From Streptomyces sp. NBC_01689 (GTDB taxonomy: Bacteria > Actinomycetota > Actinomycetes > Streptomycetales > Streptomycetaceae): 64,000 bases of DNA. The stretch is taken from contig NZ_CP109592.1 of assembly GCF_036250675.1 (NCBI RefSeq), forward strand, positions 2,728,001-2,792,000, in the 5' to 3' direction. Each line of letters starts with the position of its first letter. The first letter of the stretch is position 1. Below the pieces are notes generated by a model. That model did not search any database and was not told the DNA's origin. It saw nothing but the letters and a program-made list of their open reading frames with translations. The position numbers and the translations under genes were made by a program. Positions 7,584 to 15,650 of this stretch are shown one piece after another.

Positions 7584-8197
7584 GCACCCTGCTCGTCATC
7601 GCCAAGGAACCGCGGCCGGGACGGGTGAAGACCCGGCTCACCCCGCCGTTTTCGCCCCGCCAGGCGGCCGCGCTCGCCGAGGCGGCGCTCGTGGACACGC
7701 TGCTCGCGGTGGCGGCGGCGCCCGTGCGGCGCCGGGTGCTGGTGCTCGACGGCACACCGGGTCCCTGGCTGCCCCCCGGCATCGAGGTCGTACCGCAGAG
7801 CGCGGGAGGTCTGGACGAACGGCTGGCCGCGGCCTTCGCGGCCTGCACCGGACCCGCGCTGCTCATCGGCATGGACACCCCGCAGGTGACGCCGGAACTC
7901 CTCACCGTGGACTTCACCGGCTGCGACGCGTACTTCGGACCGGCCGAGGACGGCGGCTTCTGGGCCCTGGGGCTCGCCGTCCCGGACCCGGATCTGGTGC
8001 GGGGCGTCCCGATGTCCACGGCCACCACCGGCGCCGCGCAGCGGGCGCGGCTGACCGCCGCGGGTCTGCGGGTCCGCGATCTGCCGTGTCTGCGGGACGT
8101 CGACACCGCGGCCGACGCCGGAGTCGTCGCCGCGGCGGCGCCGGACGGCCGGTTCGCCGCCGAACTCGCCCGCGTCGAGGCCGGGGCCGGCCGATGA
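7580..8197 (+). CDS. DUF2064 / TIGR04282-family nucleotidyl- or glycosyltransferase-like protein
   Basis: 205 residues. LLVIAKEPRPGRVKTRL at the N-terminus is the hallmark of DUF2064; GMDTPQVTPELL carries the metal-binding Asp, and FGPAEDGGFWALGL is the third conserved block. The fold resembles MobA-like nucleotidyltransferases. GTG 7580 has AGGAGG about 10 nt upstream and overlaps the GT2 stop. It overlaps the methyltransferase start by ATGA, so the three genes are translationally chained. TIGR04282 proteins usually accompany a GT2 as here; the product of the pair is unknown. Confidence 0.82.
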   Translation: MSTLLVIAKEPRPGRVKTRLTPPFSPRQAAALAEAALVDTLLAVAAAPVRRRVLVLDGTPGPWLPPGIEVVPQSAGGLDERLAAAFAACTGPALLIGMDTPQVTPELLTVDFTGCDAYFGPAEDGGFWALGLAVPDPDLVRGVPMSTATTGAAQRARLTAAGLRVRDLPCLRDVDTAADAGVVAAAAPDGRFAAELARVEAGAGR

Positions 8198-9327
8198 GCG
8201 CGCCACGCGAACGCGCCGCCGCCCCCGGACCCGCGGGAGGCCGGACCGCTCGCGCGGGGGCCCGCGCCACGGGCCGCGCGGGCCGGACGACACCCAGGAC
8301 CACGACCTCGACCACGACGGCGACGGCAGCGACGGCGACGACAGCGGGTGCCGGTACGGCGACGGCGACGGCTGCGGCAGCGGGTGCCGGTACGGCGGCG
8401 GGGACGAGCGCGGCGGCGCGCGGGGTGGCGGGCGAAGCCACGGGGCGCGCCGAGGTGGACGGGGGCACGGCCGAGGCCGGGGTCGGAGCCAGGACCGGGG
8501 CCGGGGCAGGTGCGGCCGCGGATCGCGCGGCGGCGGCCGGTGCGGCGGCGGGTGACGCGGCCGCGACGGCGACCGGCGCGGGCGGTGCGCCGGCCGCCCC
8601 CTGGTCCGCCGGCGACCCGTACGCCGACGCGCTGCGGGTCGGCCGTGGCCCCCTCTATCTGCGGCGGACCGACGGCTGGCTGCTGCCGCTGGAGGTGGAA
8701 CGGTGGTGCGCCCGCGCCGACACCGCGGACCTTGAGGTGCTGCGGCGCTGCGAGGGCGCCGTGCTCGACGTCGGATGCGGACCCGGCCGGCTGATCGCGG
8801 CGCTCGCCGCACAGGGGCGGCGGGCCCTGGGTATCGACGTCAGCGAGGCGGCCGTCGAACGCACCGTAGGGCTCGGCGGCCAGGCGCTGCACCGGTCGGT
8901 CTTCGACTCCGTTCCCGGCGAGGGCCGCTGGGGCACCGCGCTGCTGATCGACGGCAACCTCGGGATCGGCGGCGACCCGGCCGCCCTGCTCGACCGGATG
9001 GACCAACTCCTCGCGCCGGACGGTCTGTTGATCGTCGAGACGGTGCCGGTCGATGTCGACGAACGGGTCCGGGTGCGCGTCGCCGACGGCCGGGGAGCCG
9101 CCGGGACGCCCTTCCCCTGGGCCCGGCTCGGAACCCCGGCACTGCTCCGGCACGCACGGCGCGCCGGGTGGCGTCCCGACGGTCAGTGGTCGACCGGCGG
9201 CCGCTCCTTCGTCGCCCTGCGCAGCCGCAGCGCGAGCAGCACCGCGGAGCCGCCGAACAGTACCGCCGTGATCAGCAGCCAGCGGGCCAGGAAGCCGGTG
9301 CCCGCGAGGCCGGTCGCGGACCGGTAG
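8194..9327 (+). CDS. Class I SAM methyltransferase with an Ala/Thr/Gly-rich N-terminal region
   Basis: 377 residues. Residues 1 to about 138 are low complexity (TTTSTTTATAATATT and similar). The conserved part begins near PYADALRVGRGPLYLRR; motif I VLDVGCGPGRL starts at residue 190, acidic loop ALGIDVSEAAVERT and post-I ALLIDGNLGIGG follow. ATG 8194 overlaps the DUF2064 stop as ATGA. Recognisable sequence ends about GRSFVALR (near 9228), but the next stop is at 9327, so the gene runs 145 bp into the convergent gene at 9183-9674. Substrate unknown; probably acts with the preceding transferases. Confidence 0.78.
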   Translation: MSAPRERAAAPGPAGGRTARAGARATGRAGRTTPRTTTSTTTATAATATTAGAGTATATAAAAGAGTAAGTSAAARGVAGEATGRAEVDGGTAEAGVGARTGAGAGAAADRAAAAGAAAGDAAATATGAGGAPAAPWSAGDPYADALRVGRGPLYLRRTDGWLLPLEVERWCARADTADLEVLRRCEGAVLDVGCGPGRLIAALAAQGRRALGIDVSEAAVERTVGLGGQALHRSVFDSVPGEGRWGTALLIDGNLGIGGDPAALLDRMDQLLAPDGLLIVETVPVDVDERVRVRVADGRGAAGTPFPWARLGTPALLRHARRAGWRPDGQWSTGGRSFVALRSRSASSTAEPPNSTAVISSQRARKPVPARPVADR

Positions 9328-9674
9328 CGGTCCGCCATCTGCCCGCTGATCAGCGGGAACCACAGGAGCAGCAACAGGCAGGAGAGAGCCGCCGGGACCC
9401 GGACGTGGACCGTCCATTCCCGGCGGCCGGCCGCGCCCAGCCCCCGCGCGAGGAGCCGGTCCGCGCCCGCGTACAACGGCACGAGCACCAGGTCGTGCAG
9501 CAGCGCCGCACCCACGAACCACAGCGTGACGCCGAACCAGTCACCGGCCAGCAGCCGCACCCCCGCGTACCCGGCGAGCGTGAACGAGCAGGCCAGGAGC
9601 AGGATCTGGAGCGGGCTGCCCAGAGGCGGCCGGCGGAGCACGGGCCGGGCGGGCAGGGACACGCGTCGCTTCAT
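9183..9674 (-). CDS. Four-helix membrane protein paired with the molybdopterin oxidoreductase
   Basis: 163 residues with four clear hydrophobic segments (LQILLLACSFTLAGYAG, VTLWFVGAALLHDLVLVPLY, ALSCLLLLLWFPLI, WLLITAVLFGGSAVLLAL). The ATG at 9674 shares its A with the TGA of the upstream oxidoreductase gene (TGATG), so the two are tightly coupled. No known family recognised. It could anchor or assist the oxidoreductase complex. Its last 145 bp are antisense to the methyltransferase 3' end; the reading frame stays membrane-like to about residue 150, so this gene is real across the overlap. Confidence 0.7.
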   Translation of the reverse strand: MKRRVSLPARPVLRRPPLGSPLQILLLACSFTLAGYAGVRLLAGDWFGVTLWFVGAALLHDLVLVPLYAGADRLLARGLGAAGRREWTVHVRVPAALSCLLLLLWFPLISGQMADRYRSATGLAGTGFLARWLLITAVLFGGSAVLLALRLRRATKERPPVDH

Positions 9675-10951
9675 CACAGGTCTCCGAACGTCATCCGGGC
9701 CACCCATTTGGTGTTGAGCACGCCGGGCGCGGCGGGCACGATGACGCGTGCCGGGTAGCCGTGGTCGGGGGTCAGGTCCTCGCCGTTGACGGACAGGGCG
9801 AGCAGGGAACGCGGATCGCGCACCTGGTTGTCACGCAGCGCGGCCCTGCGGAACGCCCCGTGCCGCTGGAGCGACTCCACCAGCACGTCCGGCGCCGTGT
9901 CGTGCTCGTACCCGACGAGAACGGCGAGATCCCGCAGCGGCACACCCCGCCACCACTGGTCGGAAGTGGCCCATCCCTCCACGCAGGCGATGGGCAGCGC
10001 CGAACTGCGCAGGGGCAGACGCAGCAGGTCGGCGCGGCTCAGCCGGACCGTACCGGTGCGCCCGGCGACGACGAGCCGCCAGGCGTCCTCGCCCGTCTCC
10101 CGGGAGTCGATACCGGCGTAGGCGGCCGTCTTGTTGATCTGGAACCCGCCCGGCCCCGTACCCGGTTCGGGGCCCCCGTGCGGGGCGAGCAGCGCGGTCT
10201 GCCGCAGCGGCGCGTCGAAGCTGCGTCCGGCCGTCGTCACGAACAGGAGCAGCGACCCGCCGCCCACGAGCCCGACGGCGCCGCGTCGTGACACCGTGGG
10301 TTCGGCCGGGTCCGGCGAGACCAGCCCGTCCTGTTCCTCGGACGGTTGACCGGCGTCCGGGTCCGGAGTGTCGTGCCCGGCGCGCATCCGGCGGACGGTG
10401 CGCAGGGCCGCGGGTGTCTTCAGTACGGCGTGCGCGACGAAGGCGGCGATGAACACCCAGGCCCCGTAGAAGTGCAGCGGGTAGAAGGAGCCGGGGAAGA
10501 GGTAGTCGAGCTGGATGTTCAGCACGCCCGTGGTGAACTCGAACAGCCCGCCGCCGACCAGCAGGAGCAGCGAGAGCCGCTCCAGCGCGTGGGCCAGGGA
10601 CCGGGCGGGCGGCAGCGCGAACAGCTTGGGGACGACCGACCACAGCTTCGCCAGGAGCACCGGGACGAGGGTGAGCCCGAGCGTGACGTGGACACCCTGG
10701 GTGAGCCGGTACAGCCACGCCGGGTGGGTCGGCCAGGAGAAGAGGTAGAAGCCGAGCAGACCCTTGTCCGGGGTCTGGTCGTTCACCGGGGCCAGGTCCG
10801 GGTTGTAGGCGGCGTACGACAGCAGTCCTGTGAGGAACAGCACCGTGATCCCGCCGAGCAGCACGATGCCGAGCACGGAGGTGAACCAGGGGCCGCGCAC
10901 GGAGCTGCGCCAGAACGCGGGCGAGGTGGGGAGGAGGGGAGGCCGTGGCAT
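9674..10951 (-). CDS. Molybdopterin-dependent oxidoreductase with N-terminal cytochrome b561-type membrane domain
   Basis: 425 residues. Four helices (about residues 25-190) contain spaced His residues typical of a b-type cytochrome (YRLTQGVHVTLGL, FYGAWVFIAAFVAHAV). After a linker and one more hydrophobic stretch comes a sulfite-oxidase-fold molybdopterin domain; LPIACVEGWATSDQWWRGV carries the conserved Mo-ligating Cys. The expected role is extracytoplasmic oxidation or reduction linked to the quinone pool. ATG 10951 was chosen because TACGGT (minus strand 10963-10958) is a -10 box 6 nt upstream (leaderless). The substrate is unknown. Confidence 0.8.
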   Translation of the reverse strand: MPRPPLLPTSPAFWRSSVRGPWFTSVLGIVLLGGITVLFLTGLLSYAAYNPDLAPVNDQTPDKGLLGFYLFSWPTHPAWLYRLTQGVHVTLGLTLVPVLLAKLWSVVPKLFALPPARSLAHALERLSLLLLVGGGLFEFTTGVLNIQLDYLFPGSFYPLHFYGAWVFIAAFVAHAVLKTPAALRTVRRMRAGHDTPDPDAGQPSEEQDGLVSPDPAEPTVSRRGAVGLVGGGSLLLFVTTAGRSFDAPLRQTALLAPHGGPEPGTGPGGFQINKTAAYAGIDSRETGEDAWRLVVAGRTGTVRLSRADLLRLPLRSSALPIACVEGWATSDQWWRGVPLRDLAVLVGYEHDTAPDVLVESLQRHGAFRRAALRDNQVRDPRSLLALSVNGEDLTPDHGYPARVIVPAAPGVLNTKWVARMTFGDL

Positions 10952-11064
10952 GCCCTGACCGTAGGGCGGGGAAGGCCCCCAAAAGGGTCTTCGAACCATG
11001 ACGAAACCCTGACGTCCCTCCCGGTGGCGGTACTCCCGGGCTGATCGCGGCCTAGCGTGCCGGT

Positions 11065-12462
11065 GTGAACCGCGATCTTCTCCGCGACCGTCCCCGCGAT
11101 GTCTCCTCCGACCGTCCTCCCGGCGCGCGCCGTGATCTGCTGCTCGACCTGTCGGCGGTCCTCGCGGCCGCTCTGCTCGTCACGACGGCCGCCCTGGTCG
11201 GCACCGCCGTCCAGCACCGCGACCGTTCGCTCTTCGTCGAGTGGCCTCCCCTGTTCGCGCGGTGGGAGCCGCACGTCGGCCCCGGCACCCCGGCCGCCCT
11301 CGGGGTCGCCGTCGCCGTCGTGGCGTACGGGCCCCTCGTCGCGGCGCGTCTGTCCTGGCGTCCCCTGCTGTGGGCCGTCTGGGCCACCACCACGGCCTGG
11401 ACGTTCTCCCTCGCGCTGGTCGACGGCTGGCAGCGCGGTGTCGCCGGACGGCTGACGACCACCAACGAGTACCTCACCGTCATCGGCCGTTTCCACGACA
11501 TCCCCGCCACGCTGCGGGACTTCACCCATCACATCGTGAGCCAGTCCCCCGCCCCCTGGCCCGCGCACATCGCCGGGCACCCGCCCGGGGCCACCCTCAC
11601 CTTCGTGCTGCTGGACCGGATCGGTCTGGGCGGCGGGGGCTGGGCGGGCGTGTGGTGCGTCATCGTCGGTTCGACGGCCGCGGTCGCGGTCCTCCTCACC
11701 GTGCGGGTGCTGGCCGGCGAGGCGCTCGCCCGCCGCGCCGCCCCCTTCCTCGTCCTGGCGCCGGCCGCCGTGTGGGTGGGCGCCTCGGCGGACGGGTACT
11801 TCGCCGCGGTCGCCACCTGGGCCGTCGCGTTCCTCGCCCTCGCGGTGACCGGCTCCCGCCCGAGGGCGAACGGTCTCGTCGCCGGGCTCCTGCTCGGCCT
11901 CACCGCGTATCTCTCGTACGGGCTGGTCCTGTACGCGGTGATCGCCGGTGCCGTCCTGCTGCTCGGCTCCCGGCGGCTGCGTCCGCTCCCCTTCGTCGTC
12001 GCCGGAGCCGCCGTGGTGCCGGTGGTGTTCACGCTGCTCGGCTTCGACTGGTGGGAGGCCTACCGTCTGCTGGTGACGCGCTACTACCAGGGGGTCGGCG
12101 GGACCAGACCGTACGGCTACTGGGTGTGGGCGAACCTCGCATGCACGGTGCTGGTCGTGGGACCGGCGACGGTCGCGGGGCTGCGGCGGGCGGGTGCCGC
12201 CCCGGTGCGCGGGGGTGTCCGCACGTGTCCGCGCCTGCCCGCCGCCGAACCAAGGCTCGCCCTGCTCGCCCTCGCCGCGCTGCTCGCCCTCCTCGCCGCC
12301 GATCTCTCCGGGATGAGCAAGGCGGAGACGGAACGCATCTGGCTGCCCTTCGCGATGTGGCTGCTCCCGGCCGGCGCCCTGCTGCCGCGGGCGCGCGCCT
12401 GGCTCGTCGCGCAGGCCGTCCTCGCCCTCCTCCTGAACCATCTGCTGCTGACCGGGTGGTGA
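11065..12462 (+). CDS. Large polytopic membrane protein (GT-C/mannosyltransferase-like)
   Basis: 465 residues with about ten to twelve membrane helices and a periplasmic-type loop near 120-175 (GRFHDIPATLRDFTHHI, then PWPAHIAGHPPGATL). The helix pattern, the SKAETERIWLPFAMWLLP segment near the C-terminus and the lack of transporter motifs recall actinobacterial GT-C-like proteins, but no catalytic motif is certain. GTG 11065 lies 6 nt after TAGCGT (11053-11058), so the mRNA is probably leaderless. Divergent from the molybdopterin oxidoreductase; a link to the GT2 operon is plausible. Confidence 0.6.
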   Translation: MNRDLLRDRPRDVSSDRPPGARRDLLLDLSAVLAAALLVTTAALVGTAVQHRDRSLFVEWPPLFARWEPHVGPGTPAALGVAVAVVAYGPLVAARLSWRPLLWAVWATTTAWTFSLALVDGWQRGVAGRLTTTNEYLTVIGRFHDIPATLRDFTHHIVSQSPAPWPAHIAGHPPGATLTFVLLDRIGLGGGGWAGVWCVIVGSTAAVAVLLTVRVLAGEALARRAAPFLVLAPAAVWVGASADGYFAAVATWAVAFLALAVTGSRPRANGLVAGLLLGLTAYLSYGLVLYAVIAGAVLLLGSRRLRPLPFVVAGAAVVPVVFTLLGFDWWEAYRLLVTRYYQGVGGTRPYGYWVWANLACTVLVVGPATVAGLRRAGAAPVRGGVRTCPRLPAAEPRLALLALAALLALLAADLSGMSKAETERIWLPFAMWLLPAGALLPRARAWLVAQAVLALLLNHLLLTGW

Positions 12463-12490
12463 CCCCGTTCCCGAGGCGGCCCGCCAGAGG

Positions 12491-12508
12491 TAGACGACCG
12501 GTCGTACA
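12491..12508. promoter_or_regulatory. TetR-type operator overlapping the tetR promoter
   Basis: TAGACGACCGGTCGTACA contains the perfect palindrome ACGACCGGTCGT (12494-12505). It overlaps the -10 box TACACT (12505-12510), which lies 6 nt before the ATG at 12517, so a bound repressor would block a leaderless transcript. GACCGGTC-type dyads are known for LmrA/YxaF-like TetR proteins. The core CGACCGGTCG recurs at 15744-15753 ahead of the SDR gene. Confidence 0.65.
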
Positions 12509-12516
12509 CTGAGCCC

Positions 12517-13134
12517 ATGGGACGGACGAGCGATGCCCGCGAGAAGATACTCAGCACCGCGCAGACCCTCATCGAGCTGCGTGGGTACTCGGCCCTGGGC
12601 GTGGCCGAGATCTGCAAGGCGGCCGGTGTGCCCAAGGGCAGTTTCTACTACTTCTTCGACTCGAAGGAAGCCCTCGCCCTGGCCGTGATCGACGAGCACT
12701 GGACCGGCCAGCGGCAGGCCTGGGGGCGGATCCTGGAGAGCGACGAGGAACCGCTGCGCCGGCTGTATCTGCTGTTCGAGGCGACCGAGGCGGCCCAGCT
12801 CGCCGGGCAGGAGAGCTGCGGCACGGTCTCGGGCTGCCTGTTCGGGAACCTCACCCTGGAGATGAGCAACCACACCGAGGCCATCCGCGCGAGGCTGCAG
12901 GACATCTTCGACCAGCAGGTCGAGATGGTCGCCTCGGTCGTCGGCGAGGCGCTCGCCCGCGGGGAGGTCACCGTGCCCGACGCCCAGGAGGCCGCACGGG
13001 CGGTGGTCGCCCAGCTGGAGGGCCAGGTGCTGTTCGCCAAGCTCTACAACAACACGCACCGGCTCGGCGCGCTCTGGGCCAACTGTCTGGCACTGCTGGG
13101 CGCGCGTCCGAGAACGGCCGCGGCCGCGGTCTGA
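12517..13134 (+). CDS. TetR/AcrR-family regulator (YxaF/LmrA-like)
   Basis: 205 residues. The N-terminal helix-turn-helix covers about 8-55: REKILSTAQTLIELRGYSAL, then VAEICKAAGVPKGSFYYFF. The C-terminal ligand domain contains ESCGTVSGCLFGNLTLEMS, with Cys residues typical of the YxaF-like group. It is a cytoplasmic dimeric repressor. It is probably autoregulated through the palindrome at 12494-12505 and may also repress the SDR gene at 15814, whose promoter has the same core. Convergent with the GPP34 gene. Confidence 0.9.
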   Translation: MGRTSDAREKILSTAQTLIELRGYSALGVAEICKAAGVPKGSFYYFFDSKEALALAVIDEHWTGQRQAWGRILESDEEPLRRLYLLFEATEAAQLAGQESCGTVSGCLFGNLTLEMSNHTEAIRARLQDIFDQQVEMVASVVGEALARGEVTVPDAQEAARAVVAQLEGQVLFAKLYNNTHRLGALWANCLALLGARPRTAAAAV

Positions 13135-13145
13135 CCGCCCTCACC

Positions 13146-13175
13146 CGCCCCGGCGGAACGGGACCCGCCGGGGCG
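13146..13175. terminator. Bidirectional hairpin terminator
   Basis: Perfect 11-bp stem CGCCCCGGCGG / CCGCCGGGGCG with an 8-nt loop, starting 12 nt after the tetR stop and 70 bp from the end of the convergent GPP34 gene. No T-run follows, as is usual for Streptomyces hairpins. Confidence 0.7.
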
Positions 13176-13244
13176 AGCCGCGTCCGCACCCTCGCCGACG
13201 GGCCACCGGCTGCCGATCGGCTGCCGGCTGCGGGTACCGCGTCC

Positions 13245-13847
13245 TCACGGCGCCCGCCAGATGTTGTCGAAGGCCGCGTTCTCGATACTGCGCCGCTGCC
13301 GTACGGCTTCGAGTTCCGTCTCGGCGTCGTGCACGGCGTCCAGGACGGTCCCGACCGCCCCGTCCGCGGGAGCCGCGCCCTCCCCGTCCGGGTGCTCGAT
13401 GCCCACGGCCGCCGCCAGTCCGACGAGCACGGGATCGCCCTGGGACCAGCGGTCCTGCGCGTGCCGCCGGGCCGGCGAGTCGGCCCGCTCCGCGGTACCG
13501 CCGCGCAGGGGGTTCCAGCGCCGGCGTCCGGGGCCGGTCGGCGTCCGCGCGTCGAGGTCCGTCCGATAGGCCGCGAACAGGTCACGTCCCCGGCGCCACA
13601 GCCAGTCCTCGACCGACTCGTACGGCTCCTCGCGGACGAGCGACGACACCGCCTCCGACAGCAGGGTGTCGTCCGTGGCCCACGGTGCGCCGGGCACGAT
13701 GCGGTCGCCGTCCAGGGTCAGGGCCCCGGCCTCGAGGAGATCGGCCAGTTCTGCCCCCGCGAGCGCGAGGGAGAGGTCGCCCTGACCGACGTCACGACGG
13801 GACGGGACGTCCAGGGCGATGATCAGCAGGTCCTGCGGTGTGGTCAT
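13245..13847 (-). CDS. GPP34 (GOLPH3/Vps74-like) family phosphoprotein
   Basis: 200 residues. PQDLLIIALD at the start, ALAGAELADLLEAGALTLDG, and later SLVREEPYESVEDWLWRRGRD match the GPP34 family, which in eukaryotes binds PI4P and Golgi glycosyltransferases. Bacterial members are frequent in streptomycetes, are cytoplasmic and have no established role. ATG 13847 follows GGGGAGTCCGAC. Flanked by tetR (convergent) and a repeat-rich spacer; monocistronic. Confidence 0.85.
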   Translation of the reverse strand: MTTPQDLLIIALDVPSRRDVGQGDLSLALAGAELADLLEAGALTLDGDRIVPGAPWATDDTLLSEAVSSLVREEPYESVEDWLWRRGRDLFAAYRTDLDARTPTGPGRRRWNPLRGGTAERADSPARRHAQDRWSQGDPVLVGLAAAVGIEHPDGEGAAPADGAVGTVLDAVHDAETELEAVRQRRSIENAAFDNIWRAP

Positions 13848-13996
13848 GTCGGACTCCCCGTCACAGACATCGATGGCGCGTCACGGGCGTCGGCCGCGTG
13901 CGCCGGGCGGCCCGGTCCGGCCCGCTCACGCCCCGGCCCGGATTCCGAGGACACCCGTCCGCCGGGCTCACGTGCGACACCCGCCGGGCCGCCCAC

Positions 13997-14108
13997 CGTA
14001 CGGGACGGCATGCCGGTACGGGACGCCATCCCGGTACGGGGTGACGCACCCCGGTCCGCACGCCGTGCCCGGTACGGGGTGGCACGCCCGGTACCCGGTC
14101 CGGACGGC
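13997..14108. repeat. Degenerate 18-20-bp tandem repeat in a 375-bp gene-free spacer
   Basis: The spacer 13848-14222 contains no supported gene. From 13997 to 14108 a unit near CCGGTACGGGACGCCATC repeats about six times with decay (starts near 13997, 14013, 14031, 14051, 14069, 14088). CCGGTACGGG is the best-kept word. No function is visible; it lies upstream of the GPP34 gene and downstream of the isomerase-like gene (both minus strand). Confidence 0.6.
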
Positions 14109-14222
14109 AGGCCCGTCCTTCCACCATGTGGTGCGGCGGGCCGACCCGCAGCACGGCCGCGGACCCGCGCGTCGGCGGGCGGTCGCGGTACGGGGCCACC
14201 ACGGTCGCGGCGCCGGCGGTCG

Positions 14223-14525
14223 TCAGGAACCGGTGGCGGTCCGGCCGGGGTCGTTCGGGTGGGACTCCAGCGCGGTGACCTCCAGCGCCATCCACGAGCG
14301 GAGCGGAAGCGTGCCGAGCACCTTCTCGTGGAGTTCGTCCTCGTCGGCGGCGCGCCAGATGCCGAGGCTGCGCAGCTCGCCGACCGGGCGCCACAGCCGC
14401 GCCAGATGACCGGTGGCCGCCAGTTCGCGGGCGCGGACGGCCTCGGCGGCGCGCCGACGGTCGACCTCGTCCTGACTGGTGCCTTCCGGGATCGTGGTGG
14501 TGATCTCGACCAGGAACTCTCGCAT
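14223..14525 (-). CDS. Muconolactone-isomerase-family protein
   Basis: 100 residues, close to the usual 90-100. MREFLVEITTTIPEGTS is the ferredoxin-like first strand of the muconolactone delta-isomerase family, followed by RRRAAEAVRARELAATGHLARLW and a C-terminal SWMALEVTALESHP. Related small barrels also act in polyketide-type and unknown pathways, so isomerase activity on muconolactone is not assured. Divergent from the LysR gene, with the 24-bp operator at 14657-14680 about 130 bp upstream of its ATG; probably LysR-activated. Confidence 0.78.
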   Translation of the reverse strand: MREFLVEITTTIPEGTSQDEVDRRRAAEAVRARELAATGHLARLWRPVGELRSLGIWRAADEDELHEKVLGTLPLRSWMALEVTALESHPNDPGRTATGS

Positions 14526-14656
14526 CGTCCCGCTCCGCTCGGTGGGGCGTCCGGCGGACTCCGGGCGCCATGGGTGGCGGGACGTCCGTGGCCGCACGCC
14601 GGGACCTCCCTGCACACATCCTCCGTCGGTCACCGGGACGGCGCCACGACCGGCAT

Positions 14657-14680
14657 CCTCCCCACTGGGAGGCGCGGCCT
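14657..14680 (-). promoter_or_regulatory. LysR-type operator, copy 1 (isomerase-like / lysR divergent promoter)
   Basis: Contains the perfect 6-4-6 inverted repeat CCTCCCCACTGGGAGG (14657-14672). Read on the minus strand, the full 24 bp matches 15651-15674 at 20 of 24 positions, including an 11-nt identical block AGGCCGCGCCT. It is 132 bp from the start of the divergent isomerase-like gene, close to the 140-bp spacing of copy 2 from the SDR start. Confidence 0.7.
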
Positions 14681-14703
14681 CGCAGCGACGTAGCATGACG
14701 GAC

Positions 14704-15624
14704 GTGGAACTGCGTCAACTGCGGTATTTCGTCGCCGTCGCCGAGGAACTGAACTTCGGCCGGGCCGCCGAACGCCTGCTGATCGCGGGCCCGTCGCTGT
14801 CCCAGCAGATCAAGGCGCTCGAACGCGACCTTGGCGTACGGCTGTTCGATCGCGATCGCCGGTCGGTCTCGCTGACCTCGGCCGGGGCGGCCCTGCTCCC
14901 GCCCACCCGCGCCCTGCTGGAACGGGCCGAGGATCTCCAGCGGTGCGCCGAACGGCTCTCCGGATCGGAATCCGTGCGGCTCGGCTACGTCAACTGGCTC
15001 CCGCCGGACCTGACCGCCCGTACCGCGGGAGTGGCCCGGCTCCACCTCGACGCGTGGATCGCCCCCTCGCACACCCAGGCCGCCCGGGTCGCCGACGGCA
15101 GCCTGGACCTCGCGGTGTGCTGGGTACGGACCGAGGAGCTGGAACGGCGTGGTCTGCACGCCCGGCTCCTCGGCGCCGACCGGCTCTACGCCGTCTCCAC
15201 CGGTGACGACACCGGCGAGGTGGCGGCCCAGGACACCGCGGTGCTCATCGACGACGACGCCACCTCCTGGTCGTCCTGGAACGTCTACGCCGAGCTGCTG
15301 GCCCGCGACACCGGCGCCCGCGCGGTGCGCATCTCCGACGGCGGCGTCACCGGTCCCGCGTTCTTCGACCACGTCCGCCGCAGCGGCCGTCCGGTCGTCA
15401 ACTCGCCCAAGGGCCAGACCACCCCGCTGCCCCCCGACCTGGTCCAGCGCCCCGTCGTGGCACCGCGGCCCCTCTGGACCTGGTCCCTGGTCCGGCGCGA
15501 GAACGAGGACCGGCCCGCGGTCCTGGCCGCCATGGAGGCCCTCTGCGCCGACGTCGGCGACCTCGGCCTCGACAGCCCCGGCTCCTGGCTGCCCGAGGGC
15601 GATCCCCACCGGCACCGGGCCTGA
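14704..15624 (+). CDS. LysR-family transcriptional regulator
   Basis: 306 residues. The winged helix is at the N-terminus (MELRQLRYFVAVAEELNFGR, then LSQQIKALERDLGVRLFDR). The effector domain starts near 90 (VRLGYVNWLPPDL) and is short on strongly conserved motifs. GTG 14704 is preferred: TAGCAT (14691-14696) is a -10 box 7 nt upstream, giving a leaderless message; ATG 14695 would add three residues. It probably binds the element at 14657-14680 for itself and the divergent gene, and the copy at 15651-15674 for the SDR. Confidence 0.9.
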   Translation: MELRQLRYFVAVAEELNFGRAAERLLIAGPSLSQQIKALERDLGVRLFDRDRRSVSLTSAGAALLPPTRALLERAEDLQRCAERLSGSESVRLGYVNWLPPDLTARTAGVARLHLDAWIAPSHTQAARVADGSLDLAVCWVRTEELERRGLHARLLGADRLYAVSTGDDTGEVAAQDTAVLIDDDATSWSSWNVYAELLARDTGARAVRISDGGVTGPAFFDHVRRSGRPVVNSPKGQTTPLPPDLVQRPVVAPRPLWTWSLVRRENEDRPAVLAAMEALCADVGDLGLDSPGSWLPEGDPHRHRA

Positions 15625-15650
15625 GCCGCCCCCCTCCGACCTGCCCTGGG

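Noticed and set aside
11529..12032. Minus-strand frames opposite the 11065-12462 membrane gene
   Set aside because: They are Thr/Ala/Arg-rich shadows; the plus-strand frame has consistent membrane helices and a leaderless promoter.
13997..14108. CRISPR or integrative-element repeat array
   Set aside because: Units are contiguous and decayed without unique spacers; no mobile-element gene is nearby.
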